Origin: Streptomyces sp. NBC_00620
GTDB lineage: Bacteria > Actinomycetota > Actinomycetes > Streptomycetales > Streptomycetaceae
Direction of reading: 5' to 3'
Assembly: GCF_026341825.1 (NCBI RefSeq)
Contig: NZ_JAPENY010000003.1
Span: forward strand, 806,001 to 870,000
Length of the DNA stretch: 64,000 nucleotides
Both the position numbers and the translations under genes were made by a program. Below the pieces are notes generated by a model that was not told the DNA's origin, made no database searches, and worked only from the letters and a program-made list of their open reading frames with translations. Below are positions 7,639-15,290 of the stretch, in pieces. The first letter of the stretch is position 1. Every line of letters starts with the position of its first letter.

Positions 7639-9361
7639 GGATCCGTCGCAACGCCGCCGACAGCAACCGCTCGGCGTCCTCGGACGCGGCCGTGTGCCGG
7701 AAGGCCACATACCCGTCCGGCCGTACGAGGAGGGCGCCCGCGTCGGAGATCTCGCTCAGCCGCGCCCAGTCGCCGTACGGGTCCTCGTACTCCTGCCCGG
7801 GACCGACGACGACGGTGGCGATGTCGAGGTCCTGTGCCTCGGCCGCGCGCACCCAGTCCTCGCCGCCGATGCCCGTGACGAGGGTGAAACGGCCTCGGCC
7901 CACCGTGTCGAGGGTGGACAGGGTGCGGGTCCCGGAGGTGATCCAGGCGTGCGGGAGCTTGGCGCCGGGGCGGGTGGAGGGCTGGTGGTACAGCTCCGGG
8001 TCGCGTTCGAAGCCGGGATCCTGCGAGCCGTCGGGGACGATCGCGTCGGACGTGTAGCGCTGGTTGAGGTCGACGCCGTGCGCGTTGAACTCGTACACCT
8101 TGAAGGCGATCGCCTCGCGCAGCGCCTGCCGCTGCTTGGCCGCGGCCTCGGTGGCGTCCTTGCGGGCGTCGATGTTGGCCCACAGCTGCTCGGGGGTCTG
8201 CGGGGAGAGCCCGTCGAGGGCCTCGAAGATGGGGGCGGTCTCGCCGATGGACTTGTTGGCGCGGGTGACGATCTGCTTGCCGACCGGAGCGCGCTCGGCG
8301 GTGTACGTGTCGAGCAGTTTCGGCGCCGCCGTGCCGGTGAGGACCAGCTTGAGCTTCCAGGCCAGGTTGTACGCGTCCTGGATCGAGGTGTTGGAGCCGA
8401 GGCCGTTGGACGGCGGGTGGCGGTGCGTGGCGTCGCCGGCGCAGAAGACGCGGCCGTTGGAGTAGGTCTCCGCGTACATCTCGTTGACCGTCCACGCCGA
8501 GGACGACTTGATGGTCACCGGGATGTCGTCGTCGCCGACGAGCTGCCGGACGACCGACTCGGCGTACTCGGTGGTCAGGTCGGGGGCGCCCGCCGTGACG
8601 TCGTACCCCCAGACGATCATCCACTCGTTCCACGGGCGGACGTTGCGGACCAGGCCCGCGCCGATGCCGCCGACGGTGGCGCCGGGAGCCAGCACCCAGT
8701 AGAGGGTGGAGGGCCGGTGAGCGGTGTACTTCGTGAGATCGGCGTCGAAGACGATGTTGATGCTGCCCGCGACCCCCATCTGACCGCCCATCGGCAGGCC
8801 CGCGTCCTCAGCGACCTTGGAACGGCCGCCGTCGGCACCGATCAGGTACTTGGCGCGGATCTCGTACGTGTCCCCGCGCAGCCGGTCGCGGACGGTGGCC
8901 GTCACGCCGTCGGCGTCCTGGGTGTGCGAGAGGTACTCGGTCTCGAAGCGCAACGAGGTGCCGCGGGCGACCGCCGCGTCGACGATCACCGGTTCCATGA
9001 GGTGCTGCGGCATGTCGCACATGCGAGTCGGGCTGGCGAGTTCGTGCGCCGCCTGGACGAGCGGGTCGTTGCCCCAGGAGCGGACGCGGCCCAGCTCCTC
9101 GCCCGCGAGGCTGGTGCAGAAGGTGGTGTTGCCCATCAGGTGCTGCGGGGTGGCCTGCGCGACGACTTCCTGCTCCACGCCGAGGTCGCGGAGCACCTCC
9201 ATCGTGCGCTGGTTGGTGATGTGCGCGCGGGGGGTCTCGGCGAGGCGCGCGTAGCGGGTGGCGACGATGTTGGGTACGCCGTACGTGCTCAGGGCCAGCG
9301 CGGCCGAGGCGCCCGCGGGGCCACTCCCGACGATGAGTACTTCGGTCTCGACGGTGTGCAC
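7625..9361 (-). CDS. FAD-dependent phenol/resorcinol-type monooxygenase
   Basis: A 578-residue class A flavin monooxygenase. It has the N-terminal dinucleotide fold GSGPAG (12-17), the FAD ribityl motif CAGDATHRHPP near residue 310 and a C-terminal thioredoxin-like domain usual in phenol hydroxylases. The long block NGLGSNTSIQDAYNLAWKL is characteristic of TfdB-like 2,4-dichlorophenol and resorcinol hydroxylases. Here it most likely forms hydroxyquinol for the downstream dioxygenase. The GTG (VHTVETEVLI) is preferred over an upstream in-frame ATG because CAGGAG precedes it and the fold begins at once. It is divergent from the Fis-type regulator, with a palindromic box between them. Confidence 0.9.
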   Translation of the reverse strand: MHTVETEVLIVGSGPAGASAALALSTYGVPNIVATRYARLAETPRAHITNQRTMEVLRDLGVEQEVVAQATPQHLMGNTTFCTSLAGEELGRVRSWGNDPLVQAAHELASPTRMCDMPQHLMEPVIVDAAVARGTSLRFETEYLSHTQDADGVTATVRDRLRGDTYEIRAKYLIGADGGRSKVAEDAGLPMGGQMGVAGSINIVFDADLTKYTAHRPSTLYWVLAPGATVGGIGAGLVRNVRPWNEWMIVWGYDVTAGAPDLTTEYAESVVRQLVGDDDIPVTIKSSSAWTVNEMYAETYSNGRVFCAGDATHRHPPSNGLGSNTSIQDAYNLAWKLKLVLTGTAAPKLLDTYTAERAPVGKQIVTRANKSIGETAPIFEALDGLSPQTPEQLWANIDARKDATEAAAKQRQALREAIAFKVYEFNAHGVDLNQRYTSDAIVPDGSQDPGFERDPELYHQPSTRPGAKLPHAWITSGTRTLSTLDTVGRGRFTLVTGIGGEDWVRAAEAQDLDIATVVVGPGQEYEDPYGDWARLSEISDAGALLVRPDGYVAFRHTAASEDAERLLSAALRRILGHA

Positions 9362-9432
9362 GGGAGAGGCTCCTGGGGGTGGGAACGAGCACGGGCCACT
9401 CTTGATCATGGGGTGCGGGATGGGGGTACGGG

Positions 9433-9449
9433 TGTCTCATTTCGAGACA
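9433..9449. promoter_or_regulatory. Palindromic box TGTCTCA-N3-CGAGACA (site 2)
   Basis: TGTCTCATTTCGAGACA matches the box 3' of the same operon at 14 of 17 positions, with one inner arm mismatch. It lies in the 169-base divergent region between the monooxygenase and the GAF/Fis regulator, where an operator for both is expected. Confidence 0.6.
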
Positions 9450-9530
9450 GCGGGCGCCGCCCCAGGTCACAGGTGCCGCCCCGGGGTGGCGGTCCGCTTC
9501 CGCCATACGCCCGATACGGTGAGAGGCGTC

Positions 9531-11585
9531 GTGAGCATCGCCGAGCACTCCCCCGCCCTCTCCACTCTCGCGCCGCTGCGCCAGGCGCGTGAGCGGTTTC
9601 TGACGGGGCGCCCGCTGCCCGACGGAGTGCCGGACGAGATCGTCGCGGCCTGGCGGCGCGCCCGGTTCTTCGGTGTACCGCACGACTTGAAGGAACCCGC
9701 CGAGTTCCCGGCTGGCGCGCGGGCGGAGTCGGCCCTGCTGGCCGCGGCCCGTCCCGTCCTCGAGCGGCTCGCCCCCGCCCTCGACACCGGGCGCTCGTCC
9801 CTCGCCCTCACCGACGAGCGGCTGCGGGTGCTGTGGGCGGCCGGGAGCGCGCCCGGGGACCAGCCGTGCAACGACCTGTCCGAGCGGGAGGTGGGGCACA
9901 ATAGCGCGGCCCTCGCCCTGCGCACCCGGCGTCGCGCCGAGGTGCACGGCCCCGAGCACTTCCTCGACCTGTGGCAGGACGTGTCCGCGGTGAGCGTGCC
10001 GGTGCTGGCCCCCGAGACCGGGCAGGTGCTGGGCACGGTGACCGTCGCCTCCGGGCTGTGCGCGGAGTGCTCACCGCATCCCGGAGCGGCACTCGCCGAG
10101 GCCGCCGCCGCGGCGGTGGAGGCCGAACTCCTCGCACGGACGCGGGCGGTTGAGCGCGTGCTCCTGGACGCGTACCTCAGCGCGACCCGCGGTCCGGCGC
10201 CCGCGGTGGTCGCCCTCGACGGGCGGAACCGGCTGGTCAGCGAAGCGGCGGCACGACTGCTGTCACCGGAGGGGCTGGAGGTGCTGGAGCGGGGCGCGGG
10301 GGCGGTGCTTCGGCAGGAGGCGGCGTCGGAGTCGTACGAGACGGGGCTGGGACTCGGGCGGGGTGCGCCTTGCGAGCCGCACGACGACACGGGGCTGAGG
10401 CTCGGACAGGGCGCGCCCTCCGAGCCGCACGACACGCGGCTCCGGCCAGGCACACCCTCCGCACCGCACGACACGCGGCTCCTGCGGGCCTCGCTCTCCG
10501 AGCCGCACGGCACGGGCCTCCAGCACGCCGCGCCCTCCGCACCGGGCGACACACCCCTCCCGGCCTCGCTCTCGGCACCGCACGGCACACCCCTCCCGCA
10601 CGCCACGCCCCCCGAAACGCCCGACGCAAACCCACCGCAAAGCACGCCCTCCCCGTCCTACGTCGTCGAACTCCCCGACGGCTCGGGCTGCATCGCACGG
10701 TTCACTCCCGTGCGTCACCTGGGTTCCATCATCGGGCTGCTCGCCGTGCTCGAGCCGGTCGGCGCCGGGGCCATGCCGGTCGTGCCTCGCGCGGCGATCC
10801 CGCTCGCCGGGCGTTCCGGCCCCTGGCGGCTGGCTGTGGGGCGGGCCACGGAGCTTGCCCGGTCGCGGGAGCCGCTGCTGTTGACCGGCGAGCGCGGGAC
10901 GGGGAAGACCACGCTGGCTCGGGAGTTGCTCGGGGGGTTCGCGCCGCTGGTCGTGGATGCGGCGGAGGGTGAAATCGACTCCGGGTACCAGGAGTTGGCG
11001 GACGGTCGGCCTCTTCTGCTGCGGCATGCCGAGCGCCTTGCCCAGCCGGACGTCGCCGCCCTCAACTCCCTGCTCCACGAGCACCCGGGCGCGCCCCTGC
11101 TGGTCACCTACACCCCCGGACCGCCTGCCGGCCCGTGCCTCCAGCGGCTCCTGGACACCCTGGCCGCCCGCGGGGTCGCCCTGCCGGCCTTGCGTGAACG
11201 CCCGGAGGACATCCGGGAGTTGCTCGCGGCCCTGGCTCCGAGGCCCGCTCCGGGGCAGCCTCCGCTCACCTGGACCCTCGACGCGCTGCGAGCCCTGGAG
11301 CAGCATCCGTGGCCCGGCAATGTCACTGAACTCGCCCATCTTGTACGGGCGTTGGCGGAGGACCGTCGGACGGTGGGCCCGGTCCGGCGTGCCGAACTGC
11401 CGGACCCCGTCCGGGAAGGTCCCGCGACGCGGCGGCTCAGCCCGATGGAGCATGCCGAGCGCACCGCCATCCTGGAGGCGCTGCGTCGCCACGGCGGCAA
11501 CAAGGCGCGTACGGCGGCCGCGTTGGGGATCGGCCGGGCGACGCTCTACCGGAAGCTGCGCGGATACCGGGACTCGTCCGCGTAG
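9531..11585 (+). CDS. GAF / degenerate AAA+ / Fis-HTH transcriptional regulator
   Basis: About 684 residues. A GAF-like sensor region occupies about 70-215. A low-complexity linker (about 280-362) carries imperfect repeats. An NtrC-like ATPase remnant (about 430-620) keeps a P-loop (GERGTGKTTL) but has no visible GAFTGA motif, so it is unlikely to contact sigma-54, which Streptomyces lack. The C-terminus is a Fis-type helix-turn-helix (RHGGNKARTAAALGIGRATLYRKL). It probably senses an aromatic compound and activates the divergent hydroxyquinol operon. GTG at 9531 was chosen; an in-frame GTG four codons earlier is possible. Confidence 0.88.
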   Translation: MSIAEHSPALSTLAPLRQARERFLTGRPLPDGVPDEIVAAWRRARFFGVPHDLKEPAEFPAGARAESALLAAARPVLERLAPALDTGRSSLALTDERLRVLWAAGSAPGDQPCNDLSEREVGHNSAALALRTRRRAEVHGPEHFLDLWQDVSAVSVPVLAPETGQVLGTVTVASGLCAECSPHPGAALAEAAAAAVEAELLARTRAVERVLLDAYLSATRGPAPAVVALDGRNRLVSEAAARLLSPEGLEVLERGAGAVLRQEAASESYETGLGLGRGAPCEPHDDTGLRLGQGAPSEPHDTRLRPGTPSAPHDTRLLRASLSEPHGTGLQHAAPSAPGDTPLPASLSAPHGTPLPHATPPETPDANPPQSTPSPSYVVELPDGSGCIARFTPVRHLGSIIGLLAVLEPVGAGAMPVVPRAAIPLAGRSGPWRLAVGRATELARSREPLLLTGERGTGKTTLARELLGGFAPLVVDAAEGEIDSGYQELADGRPLLLRHAERLAQPDVAALNSLLHEHPGAPLLVTYTPGPPAGPCLQRLLDTLAARGVALPALRERPEDIRELLAALAPRPAPGQPPLTWTLDALRALEQHPWPGNVTELAHLVRALAEDRRTVGPVRRAELPDPVREGPATRRLSPMEHAERTAILEALRRHGGNKARTAAALGIGRATLYRKLRGYRDSSA
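10368..10616 (+). repeat. Intragenic degenerate repeats in the regulator linker
   Basis: About six or seven imperfect units of 36-48 bases encode variants of the pattern (E/A)-P-(H/G)-(D/G)-T-x-L-x(4-7)-P/L-S between the GAF and ATPase-like parts of the regulator. The units differ from one another, so the array is old, or kept at protein level as a flexible linker. Confidence 0.8.
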
Positions 11586-11595
11586 GTCAGGGCGT

Positions 11596-12636
11596 TCAGA
11601 GTTCGAAGCCGATGAACCCGTCCTCCGCGTCCCGGTCCGGTGCCGTCACCGTGTAGCCGAAGCGGTCCTTGAGCCTGGCGTCGTCCCAGATCGCCGCCCG
11701 GTCACGGTAGTTGAAGACGAGCTCCTTCTCGGCGCCGCCGTGTTTCAGGATGCGGGCGATGGCGATCTCGTTGGGATGGTCGTGCCGTGCGCCGCTCGTC
11801 GATATGAGGTAGCGGTCGCAGTCGATGAGGTCGAGCAGTTCGTTGGAGAGGTTGTGGTCGCTGCCGTGGTGGGCGACCTTGAGGACGTCGACGTGGAAGC
11901 GGCCACCCTCCGCCTCGGCCAAGGGCCGTATCGACGCCACGAGCCGGCGGTCGTCGGCGTCGCCGGTGAGGACGACCCGCTTGTCCTCGAACTCGAAGAG
12001 CAAGCCGATGCTGCTGATGTTCGTCTTCGACGTGTCCGGCTTGAACACCGACGCGGCAAGCTGGTCCACGTTCACCCCGCCGAAGTGCTCGAAGCCGGGG
12101 ACCGGGGGGATCTCGTCCGGGTCGCGGCCCGGGATCAGACCGTTCTTGGCGCACTCCTTGACCCACGCCGGCGCCAGCCGCTCCAGTTGCGCGCGGTCCG
12201 GTGAGAGCACGTCCATCGTGGAACCGTCGTCGAACCACGCGAGCTCCCGCCCCACTTCGACACTGCGCCCGCCGAAGGAGTCGTTCCACGGCACCTTCTG
12301 CTCCAGGAGCAGGCTGGTGAGTTTCTCGCCGTCCTGGGCGCCGAACCCCTCGGTGTCGAGGAGATGGTCGAAGCCGTTGAACCACACGTCGCCGAACTCC
12401 ACCGGTCGGTCGGCGTCCTCCAGCAGGGCGAGCACTCCCAGAATGTGGTCCTGGTCGACATGCGTGACGACGAGGACGTCGACCAGGCCGTCCAGCCCGG
12501 CGAGAGTGGGCTTCACCAGCGGATACGTGCCCGAGCGGCCGCCGTCGACGAGGATCCGGCGGATGAAGGTGTCGTCGCCGTATTCCAGGAGCAGGCAGTC
12601 ACCGTCCTCGCCGGGCCCCATGGTGAACCGAATCAT
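11596..12636 (-). CDS. MBL-fold metallohydrolase (ComEC/Rec2-like)
   Basis: A 346-residue metallo-beta-lactamase-fold protein. The metal motif is THVDQDH (58-64, HxDxDH type). It is followed by LTGDADD and KVAHHGSDHNLS, a pattern shared with the hydrolase domain of ComEC/Rec2 and with stand-alone MBL proteins of bacterial conflict loci. There is no signal peptide or membrane helix, so it should be cytosolic. It is the last gene of a three-gene minus-strand set with an unknown protein and a caspase-like peptidase. Short repeats separate it from the middle gene. Substrate unknown; phosphodiester or nucleotide hydrolysis is a family-based guess. Confidence 0.85.
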   Translation of the reverse strand: MIRFTMGPGEDGDCLLLEYGDDTFIRRILVDGGRSGTYPLVKPTLAGLDGLVDVLVVTHVDQDHILGVLALLEDADRPVEFGDVWFNGFDHLLDTEGFGAQDGEKLTSLLLEQKVPWNDSFGGRSVEVGRELAWFDDGSTMDVLSPDRAQLERLAPAWVKECAKNGLIPGRDPDEIPPVPGFEHFGGVNVDQLAASVFKPDTSKTNISSIGLLFEFEDKRVVLTGDADDRRLVASIRPLAEAEGGRFHVDVLKVAHHGSDHNLSNELLDLIDCDRYLISTSGARHDHPNEIAIARILKHGGAEKELVFNYRDRAAIWDDARLKDRFGYTVTAPDRDAEDGFIGFEL

Positions 12637-12649
12637 CGCGGCCTCCCTC

Positions 12650-12717
12650 TTCCGTATCGGGCTGTCATCTCACTCGGCTGTCATCCGTATCGGCTGTCTC
12701 CCGTACCGGGCCGTCAT
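12650..12717. repeat. Four short tandem-like repeats between unknown gene and MBL gene
   Basis: On the minus strand, four 15-18 base units follow each other, with the core (A)TGACAGCCGATACGG. The first includes the stop codon of the upstream gene, and the last ends 14 bases before the MBL start codon. Several units contain ATGACAGCC, a potential start codon. No pairing into a strong hairpin is obvious. Confidence 0.7.
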
Positions 12718-14003
12718 TGCGGCTTCCCGTGCAGTGCGACGACCACGAACGGCTCGCGCATGTCGACGCGCCAGGACAGGCGACGGGCCTGCTCGAGCCG
12801 GTCGGCGCACGCCGGGTCGTCGGGGAACTCCGACAGCCCGTGGATGAGGCGGCTCAGGCCGAGGGTGAAGACGGGAACTCCGCGGTCGAAGGCCTCGATG
12901 AGCGCGTCGCGGGCCGCCTGCCGCTCCGCCTCGCTGTGCGCCCGGCGCAGATGGCGCATGGCCCACAGCAGGGAGCCGTCGCTCATCCAGTCGAACTCGT
13001 GCCGCAGCCGGGCGAGCCACGGATCCCAGCGGTGCGGTCGCTCGGTCAGCTCGCTGCCGACCAGGACGTACGCGCCGGCCACCGCCGCGAGCGGGTTCGG
13101 CATCCTGCCCTTGCCGTAGAGCATGGTCTCCGCGTCCCTGACCAGGGTGGCCGCCGAGTCGAAGGCGCCGCGGGCCATGTACCCAAGGGCGGGTCCGACG
13201 CGGCTGTCGCGCACGGTCACGGAGACCGCGCTGCCGGTCGGGCTCTGCCGTTCGTTGACCATGACCTCGATCTGCGCGGAACCCCACGGCGCCGGCAGCG
13301 TGACGACGTACTCGCTGCCCGCCAGCGAGACCACCAGGAACTGCCGTGGGCCCATGGGCCCACCGCCGAAGGTGGGCTCGCCGTCCTCGTCGACGGGGCC
13401 CTGCGCGCCGAAGCGGTAGAGCCGTGCGGCCGCGTCGCCCAGATGGAGACTGGCGATGGAGTGGGGCGCGGAGTGGGCGATCTCGAACACGGCCGACCGT
13501 GTCGGAGGCTCCTCGGTCAGCTTGAGCATCGACGCGAACTGCCAGCTCTTCACCTTCGGGTCGCCGACCCAGGCCGAGTGACCCGGTTCGACGATCGAGT
13601 CCCACTCCCAGACCCCGGACCGCGCTCCCTGGGAACGGGGAACGGGGATCGCCTCGCCGTCGTGGTAGGGCCCGTAGGACTCGATGTTGCCCATGAGGTA
13701 CTGCCACGAGTGCGATTCGTAGGGCGAGGGCGCCGCGTGCAGCGTCACATGGGTGTCGGCGCCCTCCCGTACTTCGGCGTCCTTGGACAGCACGACGCCG
13801 GAGGGCAGTGTGGCGGACACCGTGTAGTGGCCTGGGCCGACCTCGTACCGCGTCGGTGGCGCCGAAGTCCCGCAGGGGAAGAGGACGTTGCGGTGGGCGG
13901 CGCCGCCCTCGGCCGAGTAGATGTTGCCGACGACCTTCGCGCCATCGGGCAGGTCCGACTCGTAGAGGCTCAGCGCGACGGTCACTCTCAGGCCGGCACT
14001 CAT
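12714..14003 (-). CDS. Unknown protein of the caspase-MBL island
   Basis: A 429-residue protein I do not recognise. The first 115 residues look like a beta-sandwich (VTVALSLYESDLPDGAKVVGNI, then YEVGPGHYTVSATLPSG). The middle (about 120-290) is rich in aromatic beta strands, with phrases such as EWDSIVEPGHSAWVGDP and PRQFLVVSLAGSEYVVTLPAPWG. The last third is helical and Ala/Arg-rich, resembling an alpha-solenoid. There is no signal peptide or membrane helix. Its ATG overlaps the caspase stop (ATGA), so the two proteins are made in step and probably act together, as an adaptor, substrate or effector. Confidence 0.8.
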   Translation of the reverse strand: MSAGLRVTVALSLYESDLPDGAKVVGNIYSAEGGAAHRNVLFPCGTSAPPTRYEVGPGHYTVSATLPSGVVLSKDAEVREGADTHVTLHAAPSPYESHSWQYLMGNIESYGPYHDGEAIPVPRSQGARSGVWEWDSIVEPGHSAWVGDPKVKSWQFASMLKLTEEPPTRSAVFEIAHSAPHSIASLHLGDAAARLYRFGAQGPVDEDGEPTFGGGPMGPRQFLVVSLAGSEYVVTLPAPWGSAQIEVMVNERQSPTGSAVSVTVRDSRVGPALGYMARGAFDSAATLVRDAETMLYGKGRMPNPLAAVAGAYVLVGSELTERPHRWDPWLARLRHEFDWMSDGSLLWAMRHLRRAHSEAERQAARDALIEAFDRGVPVFTLGLSRLIHGLSEFPDDPACADRLEQARRLSWRVDMREPFVVVALHGKPQ

Positions 14004-15172
14004 GGCTTCACCAGCTGTACGCGACGGAACACCGGTCGTACGGTGATGGACTTGGTCCGCACGTCCTGGTCACCGAGTCTCGCCTCGAAGTCGTAGTTCC
14101 CGAAGCGCAGTTCGATGGCCCACTCGCTCTCCGGGGCCGAGTCGTCGATGTCCTCCGCCGCCCGGCGCAGCCGCTCAAGGCCGTTCTCCCTGCAGACGAA
14201 CTCGGCCTCGGCGTTGTCCCGTGCGGACGCGCACCCCACGTACACGGGGACGACCGGTGGGCCGGGCAGCTGGTGGAGGACGAACACGGGCAGTTCGCCG
14301 ACCGAGGGGACCTGGACGCCCGCGACCGCTCCGGCGAACTCGGGTTGGTGCATGAAGTGGTCGATCGCTTCGAGGAGATGGGAGGTGTTGACGCGCCATT
14401 CGCCCTCGGGATCGTCGCTCGCCGCACCAGCGAGGCTTTTGAGCAGCGCCTCCGTGAAGAGGCTCACCTGCCCGGGGCGTGCGTGCGACCGGTCCCCGGC
14501 CAGGGTGGCGTAGTACGGGATGTGGAAGCGGCGCGGGAGGTCGAGCGGACGCGTCCCGGCGCCGAGCGGTGACCGCCCCGCGAACCGTGTGCCCGAACTC
14601 TCGATGAGCACATCGGAGTTGGACCGGCAGGCGTCGACGAAGAACACCTGCTGGGTGGCCTTGCAGCGTTTGAGTCCGTTCATCAGGCCGGCGAAGTCCA
14701 GTGCCCCGTTGAGGGGGTTGTGCTGGTCGGCGAAGATGTCGGCGGCGAGCAGGGCCATGTCGTCGCCCTGCGAGACGCCGTGTCCGCAGAAGTAGAAGAC
14801 GAGCCGGTTGTCGACGTGGCTGTCACCGCGGTCGTACCACTGCGTGACCGCCGTGAGGATGTTCTCGATGGTGGCGTCGTCGACGTCGTGCGCGGCCTGG
14901 GTGCGGGGATCCACGAACGGGGCCGACTGTTCCTCGCTCAGCAGCAGGGCGAGGCTGCCGAGCGGTCGCCCGGGGTCGTGGTACTCGGAGAGGAGCCAGG
15001 TCGCGAGGGCACGTGCGGAGAGGGGCGGCGAACTGAGCTGCCGCATCCCGTCGGAATCCGCGACCGGTGCCTCGCCACCGGCGAGGTGGGGGTATTTGCC
15101 GACGCCGATGACCAGTGCGTGGGTGCACCGAGGGCCGGCCTGCTCATCGAGGTGAATTACCGAACCGGCCAT
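14000..15172 (-). CDS. Caspase-like (peptidase C14 family) protein
   Basis: A 390-residue protein. The caspase-fold domain (about 15-260) has the opening strand THALVIGVGKYPHL, catalytic His131 in FYFCGHG and catalytic Cys182 in FFVDACRS, so it should be active. The last 120 residues form a separate, probably beta-rich domain that starts near VPVYVGCASARDNAEAEF. The ATG was chosen because GGAGG lies six bases before it. There is no secretion signal. It is the promoter-proximal gene of the minus-strand set with the unknown protein and the MBL hydrolase, and it is divergent from a DUF2235 hydrolase. Bacterial caspases of this type are often activated proteases in immunity or programmed death; that role here is inferred. 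Confidence 0.88.
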   Translation of the reverse strand: MAGSVIHLDEQAGPRCTHALVIGVGKYPHLAGGEAPVADSDGMRQLSSPPLSARALATWLLSEYHDPGRPLGSLALLLSEEQSAPFVDPRTQAAHDVDDATIENILTAVTQWYDRGDSHVDNRLVFYFCGHGVSQGDDMALLAADIFADQHNPLNGALDFAGLMNGLKRCKATQQVFFVDACRSNSDVLIESSGTRFAGRSPLGAGTRPLDLPRRFHIPYYATLAGDRSHARPGQVSLFTEALLKSLAGAASDDPEGEWRVNTSHLLEAIDHFMHQPEFAGAVAGVQVPSVGELPVFVLHQLPGPPVVPVYVGCASARDNAEAEFVCRENGLERLRRAAEDIDDSAPESEWAIELRFGNYDFEARLGDQDVRTKSITVRPVFRRVQLVKP

Positions 15173-15227
15173 GGATCCTCCGGAACCCGCGTGCGCCGGA
15201 GACTGCCCTAAGGACAGCATTTCATCT

Positions 15228-15256
15228 ATTATATTGCGGGAAATTGGAATTGTCCT
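15228..15256 (-). promoter_or_regulatory. Promoter for the caspase operon
   Basis: On the minus strand, AGGACA and a perfect TATAAT are separated by 17 bases, with the -10 about 55 bases upstream of the caspase start codon. The stretch is markedly AT-rich for this genome. The same 118-base gap must also hold the promoter of the divergent DUF2235 gene. Confidence 0.65.
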
Positions 15257-15290
15257 GGTATGGAATGCGTCCGGAAACGTGAGGCCCCTC

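Noticed and set aside
9531..11585. Classical sigma-54 enhancer-binding protein
   Set aside because: No GAFTGA loop is visible and the genus lacks sigma-54; only the GAF and Fis-HTH parts are convincing.
12717..14096. Long plus-strand open frame antisense to the unknown island gene
   Set aside because: Arg/Gly/Ala-rich composition typical of antisense frames in high-GC DNA, no ribosome site, and complete overlap with a well-coupled gene.
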